Shown here piece by piece: positions 34,273-45,834 of a stretch of 64,000 nt of DNA. A program made the translations under genes and the position numbers. Every line of letters begins with the position of its first letter. Positions within the stretch are counted from its first letter, which is position 1. The DNA is from Paraconiothyrium sp. Pb-2020 (taxonomy: Eukaryota > Ascomycota > Dothideomycetes > Pleosporales > Didymosphaeriaceae), in the NCBI GenBank assembly GCA_022419385.1, contig JAJUBI010000007.1, forward strand, positions 2,761,768 to 2,825,767, read 5' to 3'. The notes under the pieces are model-generated. The model saw only the letters and a program-made list of their open reading frames with translations. It did no database searches and had not been told where the DNA came from.

Positions 34273-34578
34273 TCAGTATGCTCCAAAGCGCAGCCGTCGT
34301 CTCGGCTTATCCTTTCCCGCATATGCAAAACGATTCGTCCACGGCCCCTCGACAATATTCGCACCTGGAAGCGATGCAACTTCATCGCCAATTAGCTCGT
34401 CCCCACTTTCTACAGCCGTATCTCCATCGGCGTCCGCATTATCATTCAGGGAAGGAATCTCCGTCACCGGAAGCAAGACATCCACCTCTGCACCAACTCT
34501 ATATTCACTCCTGAGCAGTATATGGCGCGACCATGGCTCACTGGGCCCTTCACCTGCATTATCGTCTTCAGTGTTATA
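34273..34578 (-). other. Open frame continuing past the NPC1 stop codon
   Basis: Directly after the TAG of the NPC1 homologue the same reading frame stays open for 101 codons to a stop at 34273. The translated extension is acidic and hydrophilic (TEDDNAGEGPSEPWS, then LNDNADADGDTAVESGDE), like the tail that precedes the TAG, and finishes with an Arg-rich end. It may be a readthrough extension, the remains of a longer tail cut by a nonsense change, or ordinary 3' UTR that happens to be open. Confidence 0.4.
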
Positions 34579-37500
34579 CTATTCGTCACTAAGGTATTCA
34601 TCGTCATCGCCCAACAAGGATGGGTATTGACGATTACGAAGGTCCTGCTCCAGACCGCCTTCGCTTTCAGGGTCAATGTAGCCCTTTCCTCCGAAGAGGG
34701 AGAGAAGAACTGGTAGGAGGATGAGCGCGTGCGTCGCAGCCCACAGAACGAGGGCGACCCAGACGCGGAAATAGTAGATATCGAAGATCTGTTTAATTTT
34801 AGTGATGTTTTCTATAGGAGGATGCGACAATGAGATTTACCTTAGACCGTGTCCACGCCAAAACACCCACGCCCAGTATCTTGGTGATCGTGATACCAGA
34901 AATTACGGAAGAAGCGACGTTCACCATAGCCGTCCAAGAACGTGCGTCCTTCCCGCGGAACTTATGTCTTGGCGCCCGCTCCATGGTAGCTCGACTCGGG
35001 AAGGTGAAAGCCCTCGCAATATGTGCCGTGAACTCGACACTGATGCCCACGCAAATAATCAAGTTAACAAGAGACACAGCGTTGAGCGAGACCCCCATAA
35101 CAGCCATAGATCCGATGATTGCGGAAACCGTCATGGCGACTACGAGCGTGACAACAAGTGCAGTTTGCAAGGAGCCGAGAAGTATGGTGGTTACGACGAG
35201 CGTGGCTGCTAAGGCAGAGCCGAGCAGCGCGGCGGACAGACGTACGATAGAAAGATATTGGTCGAAAAAGATATAGTGCTTTGAGTAAGGGAAAACTTCG
35301 GTCTGGACATCCTTTTCAATCTCCTTTGCTACACGGCGAGCGGCTTTGTAGGAGTTGATGAAGTCTTCCTGCGAGTGGAGCGGGGTATGCGATGTCCTGA
35401 AGTGAGACGATGGGATAGTGAGATGCTTCTTGTCGATTACAAGCGCATTGGAGTACGCAGCAGCTCCACCAAGCGGGCAATCTTCGGTTGTGGGGGCCTG
35501 GATCCAGCGGTCCAGATAGTTGATAAACTCCTCGCCCTTGGGCATGCCGTACAACGTCATGTTCCAGGGTTGCTCTCGATCCTCGAAGCATGGCTTGCCA
35601 TCGTCATTGACGCAGCATTTAGAATTTTCGGGGTTGAGCCAAAGGAAGAAGTCATCGAGCCAGTTAGCTGCAGAGGCAGCGAGGAAAGACACCTCGGGTC
35701 GTTTACGTTCAGCCTCGATGATGTTCGCAAGACTGTCTTTGTGGTAGGTGGAGAAGCGCCCGCAGAGCTCCTTCTGTGCCTCTCGTTGAGTATCGTTGAG
35801 CTCCTTCGTAACGAAGTAGACAGGTGGACCGGCATCGAAGTAGTCGTAAAGGTCGTTGAAATAAGGGATGAGATAAGAGTCGGAAGGAATCGCAATGCGT
35901 TGGTCAAGTCCGAGCTCAACAGCTGGAAACAGAGCTAGGGCAGCCGTGAATATACCAAGGAATACAGCGATGATAGCGACTTTCGTCTTCTTTCCGAGCA
36001 GGGCTGGAGCATATGTCCGGCGGATGAAGCGTTGTAAGCCCCCTTCTTCGCCTGCACCATGTCCCATGCCTCCGTTAAGGTAGCTGGCATCAGCTCGTCC
36101 CACACGAAGGCATGGGAAGCAGTCTGCGCGGTTGTCTTCAACGCGATGCTGGTTGAGTGCTAGAACGGCAACGAACATGGTCACTTGGAGGATGGCGTTG
36201 ATAAAAACAGCGCCTGCTGCATAGGCCGCAAAATTGCGCACAGCGGGCATACCTACTGCACATCCAAGCGCGAACGCTACCGTTTCGGTGGTAGCAGACA
36301 GTAGAATGGAAGGACCCATGCGACCCAGAGCTCTTGAAACACGCTCGGGCACAGTGCCTTCAGGGTGGCTAATATTGACGCGTTCGAACTCATGCACGAT
36401 GAGGAAGATGTTGTCGACACCAACAGCTAAGACAAGGAAAGGAATGACCTCCGCGATGATGAGTGTAACTTTAATGCCAGCAGCGGAAAATAGGCCGACC
36501 GAGGCGGAAACTGACATCAAGACGATGATAATGCCAACGATGCCAAGCATGAACTTGGACTGCACAAACGCGTTGGCCGGGTTCCGTAGTATCGAGCGAA
36601 CAGTAAGAGTAGTCGATCCAAGAGCAAGCGACGCATACAAGAACATGATAACATAGCTCACAACCACGATCTTGGCATCCGTGTTCGTGCTTTTGTTCAG
36701 CTCCTGCTCGAGACTCACTTCCGTATTGAAACTCAATCGCAGACCCCGCTCTCTGGCCTCATCCTGCACGGCATAAAGTAGTAGGTTCTTGAGCTCCTCT
36801 TCCCAATCCATCGCACGCTGAAGCTCGTCTGTGCCTTCGGGATAGTTGTTGACAACCCAGGTGACGACAATGGCCTGGGCATCGAGCACACTTTCGTTGA
36901 CACCACCAAATATCAAGTGGGGATCGAGAGGCTGTTGGAAAGTCGGCAAGCATCCAGACGGGTTATCAACGCACTTAGTCAAGTCTTCTTGCCACTTTTT
37001 CGAAGAAACTTTGCCGAAGTCGCCCTGCCAATATCCAGTTACGGATTGTACGACACAGGCGTCATTGACCGGCTTGAAGCAGACCTGTTCGAAGGGTTGC
37101 ATGCGCTGCACTTGGCCTTCCACGTCAAACCACCAGCGAAGGGTGTCATAGCTTAGTACCGGCCCTCCCGTTTCGTTGACTAGGAAAGCTTGTTCGGCGC
37201 GGTAAAATGGTCCGAATTTTTCGTCGAAGAAGGCTTTCTCTTGCGCCGCCGCAGAATCTGGTGAAACCCATAGACGAACGGGGTCTCTCTCGACTGAAAA
37301 CCTGAGCCATCCGAGACTCATCAAGCCCACCGCCAGTACGCTTGTAACAATGGTAATGGCAGGGAAGCGTGCGCAGACATACCCCAGCCTACTAAACATG
37401 CGGTCGCACCACGTATTGACAAAATAGTGTTTCGTTGGCCGATCGAGCATTCCAACATTGTGGATAATGTCGCCTTCATCCTCGTTATCACTAGGTTCGA

Positions 37501-38437
37501 GATCTTGTAGGAGACGCAGTCGCTCGCTCTTGTTCTTTGAATGGTTCTGATACGCCACATGGCCGACTACTGCAAAGCAAAGAAGGCCGAGGAAGACAGA
37601 ATAGATGATGATGACGGCAAATGACATGCAAGGCAGCAGGCCGACGTAGCACTGCTTGGTTTCAGTAACCTCGGGCAGCTCCGCACAGGAGCCGCCACAG
37701 TCTAAGCATGCGCATCGGTACTTTGGGTCGGTAGAATTGCAAGGATGTGCGTCCTTGTTCATTGGATCCATGTCGGGGAACTCGCTCGCATCCGGGCGAG
37801 GAAAATTCATCTGGAAGGGGCTGCCTAAAAACTTCTTATCTCCCAAGAACTTCAGAAAGTCAGTATAGTTCTTTGCGCCTCCACCGATGAAATCCATTGC
37901 TTTGCCGTTCGTCGCGCCGAACTTGACATCTTTGCAGCTATCGTAGAAGCCCGATCCATACTCATTGGATACGAGATGGTCTAGTTCGGTGACGAGGTAT
38001 TTGTCGCCCTTCGGCTCGGTTTGTGTAACGTTTATGAAAAGCGACTGGTCCGGAGAGCACGTAAAAGTACAGAATAGGTTGAAGAAGTTCTCCTTGCATG
38101 CCGGACACGAGTTTATAATGCCTGACGCTCTGCCGAGATTGCTGCTGAGTGCATCCAGCTGCTCCTCGTTACAGCACACATCCGTATCCGACCACTTCTC
38201 GCCACATATGTCGACCAACTTCTTTTTGATCTTGTCGTCTGCCTTCTGGGCCAGTCCATTGTCCGGACAGGGCAGATCGGAGCCGAAGAAGCCCTGTTTC
38301 CCACAATGTCCTCTTATCGCGCAGCGGCCCTTCTCATGCTTGGTCGTAAGATCTGGGCCGGCAAGCGCAGATCCCACCATGATGGACAGCAGACCCGCTG
38401 CCATCCTCCCCAATCCACCCCGCGAGCTCTGCTTCAT
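34579..38437 (-). CDS. NCR1: Niemann-Pick C1-type sterol transporter
   Basis: Predicted 1268-residue vacuolar/lysosomal membrane protein that transfers sterols from the lumen into the membrane. Exons are 38437-34841 and 34788-34579, with a 52-bp intron (GTAAAT...AACAG) placed before the last membrane helix. There is a signal peptide (about residues 1-26). The Cys-rich N-terminal sterol-binding domain follows (GRCAIRGHCGKQGFF, CPACKENFFNLFCTFTCSPDQ), then the first membrane helix near CMSFAVIIIYSVFLGLLCF. The sterol-sensing domain is clear (IPFLVLAVGVDNIFLIVHEF, with helices on both sides), as is the second RND-type bundle (SLVNLIICVGISVEFTAHIAR). The length matches yeast Ncr1 and human NPC1. 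The ATG at 38437 is chosen because it begins the signal peptide; an upstream TTG is not credible. The TAG at 34579-34581 is followed by about 100 further open codons. Confidence 0.95.
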
Positions 38438-39111
38438 CGTACGACGGACTGCGCCACCGGGCGCTTCAATGAATGATCCGTCGCTCAAGCCGAGTTGATG
38501 GACGGACACAGTCAATCACAGCTATGGTAGCGAAGGTACAGTGAATAGCGCGTTTGTAGGAGTCGTGGGTGCGGAGTGATGATGAAGCGCGAGCTATATT
38601 CTTCGAGCTCAACTCCGAGATGTGTACAGTCTTTCTAGTGAACGAGAAAAGAGGCGGACGGTACTCTGTGTGGAAGCGATGGAGACAATAGCCTGTGGGG
38701 TCCTGCAGTTCCGGGCTTGTGGAGTGGCTAGGCGTTGCGGAGAGAGGATGCGGAGCGGCGTGGCTTGTTTGTTCGTGTCGTCACTGTGAGTCGGCGCGGT
38801 ACGCCGAGGCCTGCAGTTGCAGCCTAGCCAGGTACCGTAGCTAGACCCACATGATCGACGTCACGCACGAGAGGACGCTTGGCAAAATCTATTCACCGAA
38901 CACCTGCATCCTTTCAGTCAACATGTCACATCCCATGTAATAAGCGGTAGTTTGGGCTATGCCGTTCATGAGTAACAATTTCATTCATGTGATCGCTTTT
39001 GTGTCATCAGATGGCATCGCCAATATCTATCCCTGCCACTCATTACAGTCATCGCTCGTCATGGCCCAAGGCCGGGTATTCAACATCACAGTTCCTTAAC
39101 ATCCATCCCGT
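38438..39111. other. Intergenic, no gene seen
   Basis: This is the NPC1 promoter and the 3' region of the karyopherin gene, both on the minus strand. Nothing with coding potential or repeat structure was noticed. Confidence 0.5.
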
Positions 39112-42100
39112 CTATTTCTGGAGGTACTTAACAAGTTCAACTAGTTGAGCGCGAGTCTCATCCTCCAGTTGGTCCTCCGGCGGACCGAGCACCTTCTCAA
39201 AGATCGGCATCAGCGTGGGTGTAGCCTGCTGGATCGTGGGCTCGTTAGCTTGGTAGAGCTTCACGATCATGCTGAAGATGGGCTTGTTCTCCTCGTAGTC
39301 CTCCCTCAATGGTAGAAGCTGAATAAGACGGGGAAGAACTTCGGCAATGGGCATCTTGTCAGGATGCTTGGAAATGAACCTGCTGACGCATCCTGCTGTG
39401 TTGTCAAGCAAACGTGCCTGGTCCTGAGCATCGAGTAGCGGCTCCAGCTTGCTAAAGATAGTAGGCAGCGAGCTGAGGATCTCCGCGTCGCTAGTAGTCT
39501 TCTCGCATAGCAGACCAATGCCGTAAACAGCATTGGACTTGGTCTCCGGGTCCTCGTCCGACAGGCGGTGCACGAGAAGCTTAAGCAGGTTGGTGGTGTA
39601 CGGGGTACATGACTCGCCCATGTTACCAACGCACTCTGCGATGGTACCAACAGCCGCGCTTCGCTCAATCGACTCTTGGCTGCTGGCATATTTCACAATG
39701 GGCTTCTCAAAAGCCTTCCACAGCTCACCAAAAGCGGGACCAAGGGCAACAGATAGGCACGTAACAACTTCGAAGGCCGTCTCGATAACGAGCCAATCGT
39801 ACTCCGATGACTCGTCAAGGACGTCGCCGTCGTCATCATCGCCCAAGTCTTGCTGACATGGGTGTCGCTTAGTGATGATGGACAAGAGCTGCTGCACCAT
39901 CTCAGGAACGACCGTGCCTTTCTCCGACATCAGCATCGAAGGACCACAGAGCTTGAGGGTAGAGCCGAGGTCGCGGTTGATATCTGTGACGGTTCCACTA
40001 TAATACTGTTAGCTGTGATCCCCATCGTGTTCATTGAACATAATAGATATTGAGAACTCTCAGAAGTAGAATCGCGTTCGCCTCAATTGCACTTTGTGCA
40101 TCAGAGTGAGCTGGGATAACGAAGATGGATCATCTTTGAGCAGTGGGAAAAGAAAAGATCAGTTTACATACCGGTCCATTTCGTCTTGCCAAACAGCCAT
40201 AGTGGCGGTCATCACAAGGTTGCCCAATTTCTTGAGATCGGCATTCGGTTCAACCTGGGGAGGAAGACCTGGTGTCCACTTTGCCATTCCTTCAGTCTCA
40301 GCCAACTGGAAAAGAGTAGCGTATGTGCGCCAGAGAGTGCCTAGAGCAGCCTTGCGGATGCCCTCGTAGTTGTGGTCAACAAGCTCCAAAAGCTTCTCGA
40401 TGGTGTCCTGGAGGTAGGGCAAGAATGCCTGCTTGGTGTGAGAGATGATGTCACCAAAGACCTCCGCTGCAATCTCCTTCTCCATCGCAACGGCGCTGAC
40501 ACCGGCAATGTCATCCCAGTCATCGTCAGCATCCATAGCAGCCTCGTTGAGGTCGCTATCGTCGTCATCATCGGTAGCAGCAGCAACCTTGACCTTGCGG
40601 CCCTCAATGACCACCTCAGTGCCAATGAGATCCTTGGCCTGCTCTCCCAGCTCGACAAGCTCCGCATCTTCGTCTTGCTCGAGGCAGTCTTTTAGGCCCT
40701 TGACAGCACCTTCAAGAAACTTCGCAAAACCTTCTTCGTAGACTCTGGCCATAGTGGACCAGAGGATGTAGCTGGTCTCACGAAGACGTGGGTGATCCAG
40801 GTGCAATGCTTCCTCAGACGCTTGCATCAGGGGCATGACATACGGTTCAAACGGTTGAGCGCCAACAGCGGCGGCAATCTTGCCGAGAGAATCGCAGACA
40901 ACGCCGCGAAGCTCCAACTCTTCTTGGCTATCCTTGATTGTGACATATTGCGAAAGGGCGTTCATAGTCTGCTCGAAAAAGGGCAGGAACGCCTGCTCAG
41001 AGGCGGAAGCAATGGAACCAACTGCACCGATGGCCGCGACCTTGGTCTTCAAATCTTCGTGGTGGAAGAGTTTGCTGAAGCGAGGAACTAGCTCTCCAAC
41101 GTACTTGGCAGCATCCTCTGGGTCAAGACCCTCAATCAAGGAGTCAATAGCATGGCAACTGCCACGAACGATTTGCAGGCTGCGCTCATCGTTGAGGTTG
41201 TTGACCGCCAAATCATAATTCTTCATCATGGCGGGGATCAGGCGGGCGTGCTCCTTGCCAACATCTTCGGCGAGATCGTCGGCCAAACGAGCTACACCGT
41301 TCAAGGCGGCACCTCGGACTTTGAGGTCAGAATCCTCGAGCAGATGTAGCACTGCGGGAAGTATCTCGTGAAGTTGCGTAGCGATGAAGTCGGGAGCACC
41401 TTCGACACACATGCCAAGAGCGAGGACACCGGCTTGACGGTAGTCAGGGTCCTGGGAAGAGAAGTACCCACCAAGGGCCTTCAGAAGCGGGATGACAACC
41501 TGGCTTGGGGGCAGGCTTGATGCAAGTATATCAAGCAAACCGAGAGCGGAGCGGGCAGGGGTGACGTCCTCATCTTCACTGGCAAGATCGCCAAGCTCCG
41601 TCACGATCTGCAGAGCCTTCAAAGTAAGCTCTTCACCGATCCTCAATCCCTGCACCTTGAGCTTGCGGTATCTGACGCACTGCATCAAGAAAGCGAGAGC
41701 TTGCGAGCGATAGTCGTCATCAACCTCTTTGTTGGCGGCAAGCTCAATCATGAACTTGACAAGGTCGGCAAAGTGCTTCTGCAGAAGAGCAGATTCGCAC
41801 CCAAGGAGTGTCTGAAAAACCTCGAAAGCTTGAAGAGCATGGTCTTCGTCACCCTCCTGCACGGTGGCCTGCAAGACTGCCACCATGCCGGGGATGGAGT
41901 CTTGGAATAAGGCAAGTTCTTGAGGTTCCTCGTCCGGTTCCAAGAGCATAGCTAGCCTACTCAAAGCCAACATTGTGTTCACCCGGACTTCGGCGCTCTC
42001 AGGATCTTTGATGGTCGAACTGAACAGGCTGTACAGATCGGTCTTCTTGCCAGGGAAGGCATCGCCGACTGTCTCGAGGGTAGTCCAGATGATGTATGTG

Positions 42101-42586
42101 CCGACCTCCCTGTGCCGTGCATTGGAGCTTGTGGCGGCCTGCTGCAGGAAGGCAGGTAGGTCGCCCCACTCGCCATCCTCAAAGTCCTGGGTCGCAATCG
42201 CGGCAATGACACGGGCAGCCGAGTGCCTAGTGAGCGTGACATCCTCGTTCAACGTGAATTGGCAAATCTGATTCCGCAGTGTTGACTTCTGGTCAGCCGG
42301 GAGGTCCGCCCAGTGCTTCGTCACCAGCTTGCGAGCCTCGACGGCGGCTAGCTGACGCAGCTCAGGCTTTGGGTGGTTGCAGATAATCTGGAGGAGAGCG
42401 TTGAGCGACGCAGGCGAAGTGTAGTATGTCTTGTTGAGCGTCGCAGTGGCAGACTTGACACGCTCGGTGTCAGCTGGACAAGTCAGTACAATTTCGTCGA
42501 AAGAAGTGCGGGTAGCAGAAGGCTGGCGAGGAGCACATACGCTGCAAGAGCGACTCAAGGAGACCGACGAACTGCTGCTCGTCCAT
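39112..42586 (-). CDS. KAP123: Karyopherin Kap123 / importin subunit beta-4
   Basis: Predicted 1077-residue nuclear import receptor for ribosomal proteins and histones. Exons are 42586-42541 (46 bp), 42473-40172 and 39997-39112; introns are 67 and 174 bp. The spliced N terminus reads MDEQQFVGLLESLLQ followed by DTERVKSATATLNK, the importin-beta N-terminal domain of this subfamily. Repeated HEAT helices cover the whole protein (for example HPKPELRQLAAVEARKLV, DSDLKVRGAALNGVARL, DEDPETKSNAVYGIGLL). An acidic loop (TDDDDDSDLNEAAMDADDD) lies about two thirds along, as expected for binding basic cargo. Length is close to the yeast protein (about 1113). It is transcribed divergently from the DUF2433 gene. 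Confidence in identity is high; the 174-bp intron acceptor is the only soft boundary. Confidence 0.94.
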
Positions 42587-43532
42587 GGCTGCTTCGCTGA
42601 AATTGAGCACAAGCGGCCTGGAGAATTAGCAGAGGGGGATAGAAGGGGGTTTGAGAGAGAAGGAGGGAGCGTTTGTTTTGGCGACAAGTGGGATTTTGCC
42701 CGCACTGGAAAAAAAGTTGGAGCGGGCAACGCAGGGTTCACCGGCGGGGTGGGTGGGGCGAATCCCCGAGGTGGACGCCAGTGATTGGCGCGAGCCTCAG
42801 TGCTCCCAGAACGCGTACACGTGTGGGATGACTTGACTTATACAGCGTATCTGTACAAGAGGGAGGTAGAGAAGAGGTGTGGTGAAGTCAAGAAGAAACA
42901 TTGGAACCTACAGTGGCCGTCTGAAATCTCTGCAAGCTCGCTGTTTGACAGTGTAGCAATTCACCGTGCTTGTAGAGCACCTGCTCAGCCTTGACCCCTG
43001 GACCCGTTGAGGGAAGCGTTGTGGGAGAAGAATTGGGCTTTCTTCATCACAAAGGTTCGGATGGAATGTTACGCGTTCGACGAGGTCGGGGTGAAGTTCA
43101 AGGAGGGCGACGAGGTCCTGGGAGGGCCATGTCTGTAGGAGAACGATGCAAGCTAGATGTCAATGACAAGGCCCTCCAAGAGACCACCGTAGATGCCATG
43201 AGATGGAATCGGTTGAAAAAATGCGAGAATGCACATGTGCAGAACAAGCAATGGTACAGGTCTGCGACGAGAACTCGCAGAGAAGGAAGGCGCTAGTCGA
43301 GCAAATGGCGCTAGTCCGCGTGCGCTGGCTGTAGCTTCCAGTTTTCAAAAACAGAAGGGACGACCTCTCGTTAACCACACCGTCCACTGCACCTCCCACG
43401 AGACTAGACTCGCCAGGCGATCCTCATCTTCCTCGCTCTGCGCCCTCCCCACGATACCCTGACCCACCCCGCCCCGTACACAACGCTGCAGCAGTACTGC
43501 CTGGCGCCTCTCGCGATATCATCTCCGTCTCT
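42587..43532. other. Divergent promoter region, no gene seen
   Basis: About 0.95 kb is shared between the karyopherin and the DUF2433 gene, which point away from each other. Frames are short; 42991-43296 + has no domain support. Confidence 0.5.
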
Positions 43533-45834
43533 ATGGCTTCGGTACGCCTCTGCCCGTGTGCTCGCCCCCATCACATGGTCCAGCTGTTAACATGCCCCAG
43601 CAAGCTCCCAACCAGCCGCGTCCATACCCCGGCAACAACTACCTCCCTAATGGCGCCGCACCTTCAGGACCCGTGCCTGGAGCAGTTCCGCTGCTTCCCA
43701 ACCAGGGCCGCGTGATACAGCAAGGCAGCGCTAGGGTTCTGTGTGTGGCGGATGTGCGAGGTGCGCGATACAGACTTGGGCATCATCAGGTGGAGTGCTG
43801 ACGGCTACAGGCAATCTCCAGTCGCTCAATCAGCTTGCCGCAGACGCGCGGGCGAACTACATCATCCACACTGGAGATTTCGGTTTCTACGACGACAAGT
43901 CACTGGATCGCATCGCCGAGAAGTAAGTATAATTTCAACGCATACCAAACGAGGCTGAGGATGCTAATCGACGTTAGAACCCTGAAGCACGTTGCCCAGT
44001 ACTCACCCCTCCTTACCGATGCCGTCAAGCGCTCCATCGCCTCCGCCCCACCCCAACCGTCGATCAAGGAGCGCTTCCAGCGGGAACACCTCCCTCTTTC
44101 AGAGCTTCCTCTTTTCCTCAACAAGCAATACACACTCAATGTGCCTGTATATACTGTATGGGGTGCCTGCGAGGATGTCCAGGTGTTGGAGAAGCTGCGA
44201 TCTGGCGAGTACAAGATCGACAATCTTCACATCATAGACGAGGCGCACTCGCGGTTGCTCGACGTGGGTGGTGTCAAGCTCCGTTTGCTCGGTCTCGGTG
44301 GTGCTGTGGTCATGCACAAGCTGTTCGATAACGGAGAGGGTAGGACAACGATCGCGGGCGGACAGGGCACCATGTGGACGACTTTGCTGCAAATGGGTGA
44401 GCTAGTGGACACAGCGAACCGCGTTTACGACCCGACCGAGACCCGCATATTCGTCACGCACGCTTCGCCAGCGCGGGAGGGACTGCTGAACCAGCTCTCA
44501 GTAACGCTCAAAGCCGACTTCTCCATCTCCGCTGGTCTGCACTTCCGTTATGGCAGTTCCTACAATGAGTTCAGCGTCAACCCGACCCTCGACCACTATC
44601 GTGGCAAGCTCGCTGCCTCAAAGACGTCTTTCAACGATGTTTGGGATACAGTCAAGTCGGAGGTCGAACCTGCAGTCTCGGACAGCGAAGCTCAACAGCG
44701 CCTGCTGCAACTCGCCCTGGACATCGTTGGCAAGATGCCCACTGTAGCTAACGGCGGCAATCCTTTCGGTGGCCCTGCTCCAGGTCCTCAGAGTGGTGTC
44801 ATCGATGAGAGCGCTTTCAAGAACATGTGGAATTTCAACCTTGCGGATGCTGCCTATGGCTGGTTGGTTCTAGACATTGACAACGGTCGCATCGGAACGG
44901 AGATGAGGGCGCAAGGTTTTAACTTTGCTCATCGGGGCACCAAACCAGTTCCACAAGCACAAGGTGGCCAAGCCGCTGCCCCTGCTCCGGCCACCGCCAC
45001 GGCTCCCGTCGCCGCTCCCAGCCCTGCAGCTCAACCTTCGCCAGCCCAGGCACGCCCATCTGCTCCCCCTCCGCCCCTCAAGCTCGCTCAGCAGCGACTC
45101 CGCCGGTCCCGCAACAGCAGCAGAACATCAAGCCCGCTCAACCCGCTCGGACTGGTCCATCTCCTGCAGCCGCGACACCCAAGGAACCCATCAAGCCCGC
45201 TACACCCCAGCCGAGCGGTTCCAATGCCCCCGCAAACGCCGCAGCAGAGAAGGCCATTCCTAGCGAGGTGAAGCCAAATGGCACTGCTGCTCCAGAGAAG
45301 ACCGCATCGCCTGCCCCTAGGGAGCCTCGTGAGCCCCGTGAGCAGCCAGAGCGCAAGGACAGCAAGGGTCTCTTCATCCAATATGTTAAGGATGAGGAAG
45401 AGGCGAAGGGTCTGCTTGCTGAGGAAGACAAAGCAAAGGTTGAAAAGATCGAGAAGATTAAGCACTTCTTTGTCGCACACTTCGCCACCACCCAGGAAAT
45501 GTACGGCGCCCTCAACCGCATATCCGCTGAATTCAGGAACAACAAGGGGCCAGATAAGCCCAGCGTCAAGGTATACCGTGAGCCGAGCGGTCAGCGTAAC
45601 TATGGAGCTGGCACCTGGCAAGGCAGCAACCGTGGCGGCGCGCAAGGCGGATACCGCAGCGGTGGCGCTTCCGACAGCGAGGGCGGTCGCGGAGGCCGTG
45701 GCCGCGGCGGTTCCTACCGTGGCAATGACCGAGGCGATCGCGGTGGTCAACGTGGACGTGGCCGCGGCCGTGGAGGTTTCAACAGGGGTGGGCAGGGTGA
45801 AGGAGCAGCAGCATCAACGGGAGGCGAGTCATAA
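43533..45834 (+). CDS. DUF2433 metallophosphatase-like protein with RGG tail
   Basis: Likely exons are 43533-43541 (9 bp, MAS), 43601-43760, 43811-43922 and 43978 onward to the TAA at 45832-45834. The first intron (GTACGC...GTTAAC...CCCAG) removes an in-frame ATG at 43592 that would be the alternative start (MPQQAPN...). The conserved N-terminal domain begins RVLCVADVRGNLQSLNQLA and contains IIHTGDFGFYD and FVTHASPAREGLL, which echo the GD(x) and GH motifs of calcineurin-like phosphatases; fungal DUF2433 proteins share this. A Pro/Ala-rich linker and a conserved helical block (FIQYVKDEEEAKGLLAEE, KHFFVAHFATTQEM) follow, then a Gly/Arg RGG-rich tail of about 70 residues typical of RNA binding. 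The frame changes within the linker between about 44960 and 45100: either an 88-bp intron (44964-45051, weak GTGGCC donor) or a missing base. Confidence 0.82.

Noticed and set aside
34160..34630. 156-codon plus-strand Ser-rich frame
   Set aside because: It is antisense to the NPC1 tail and its open extension; the Ser richness mirrors the acidic codons on the other strand.
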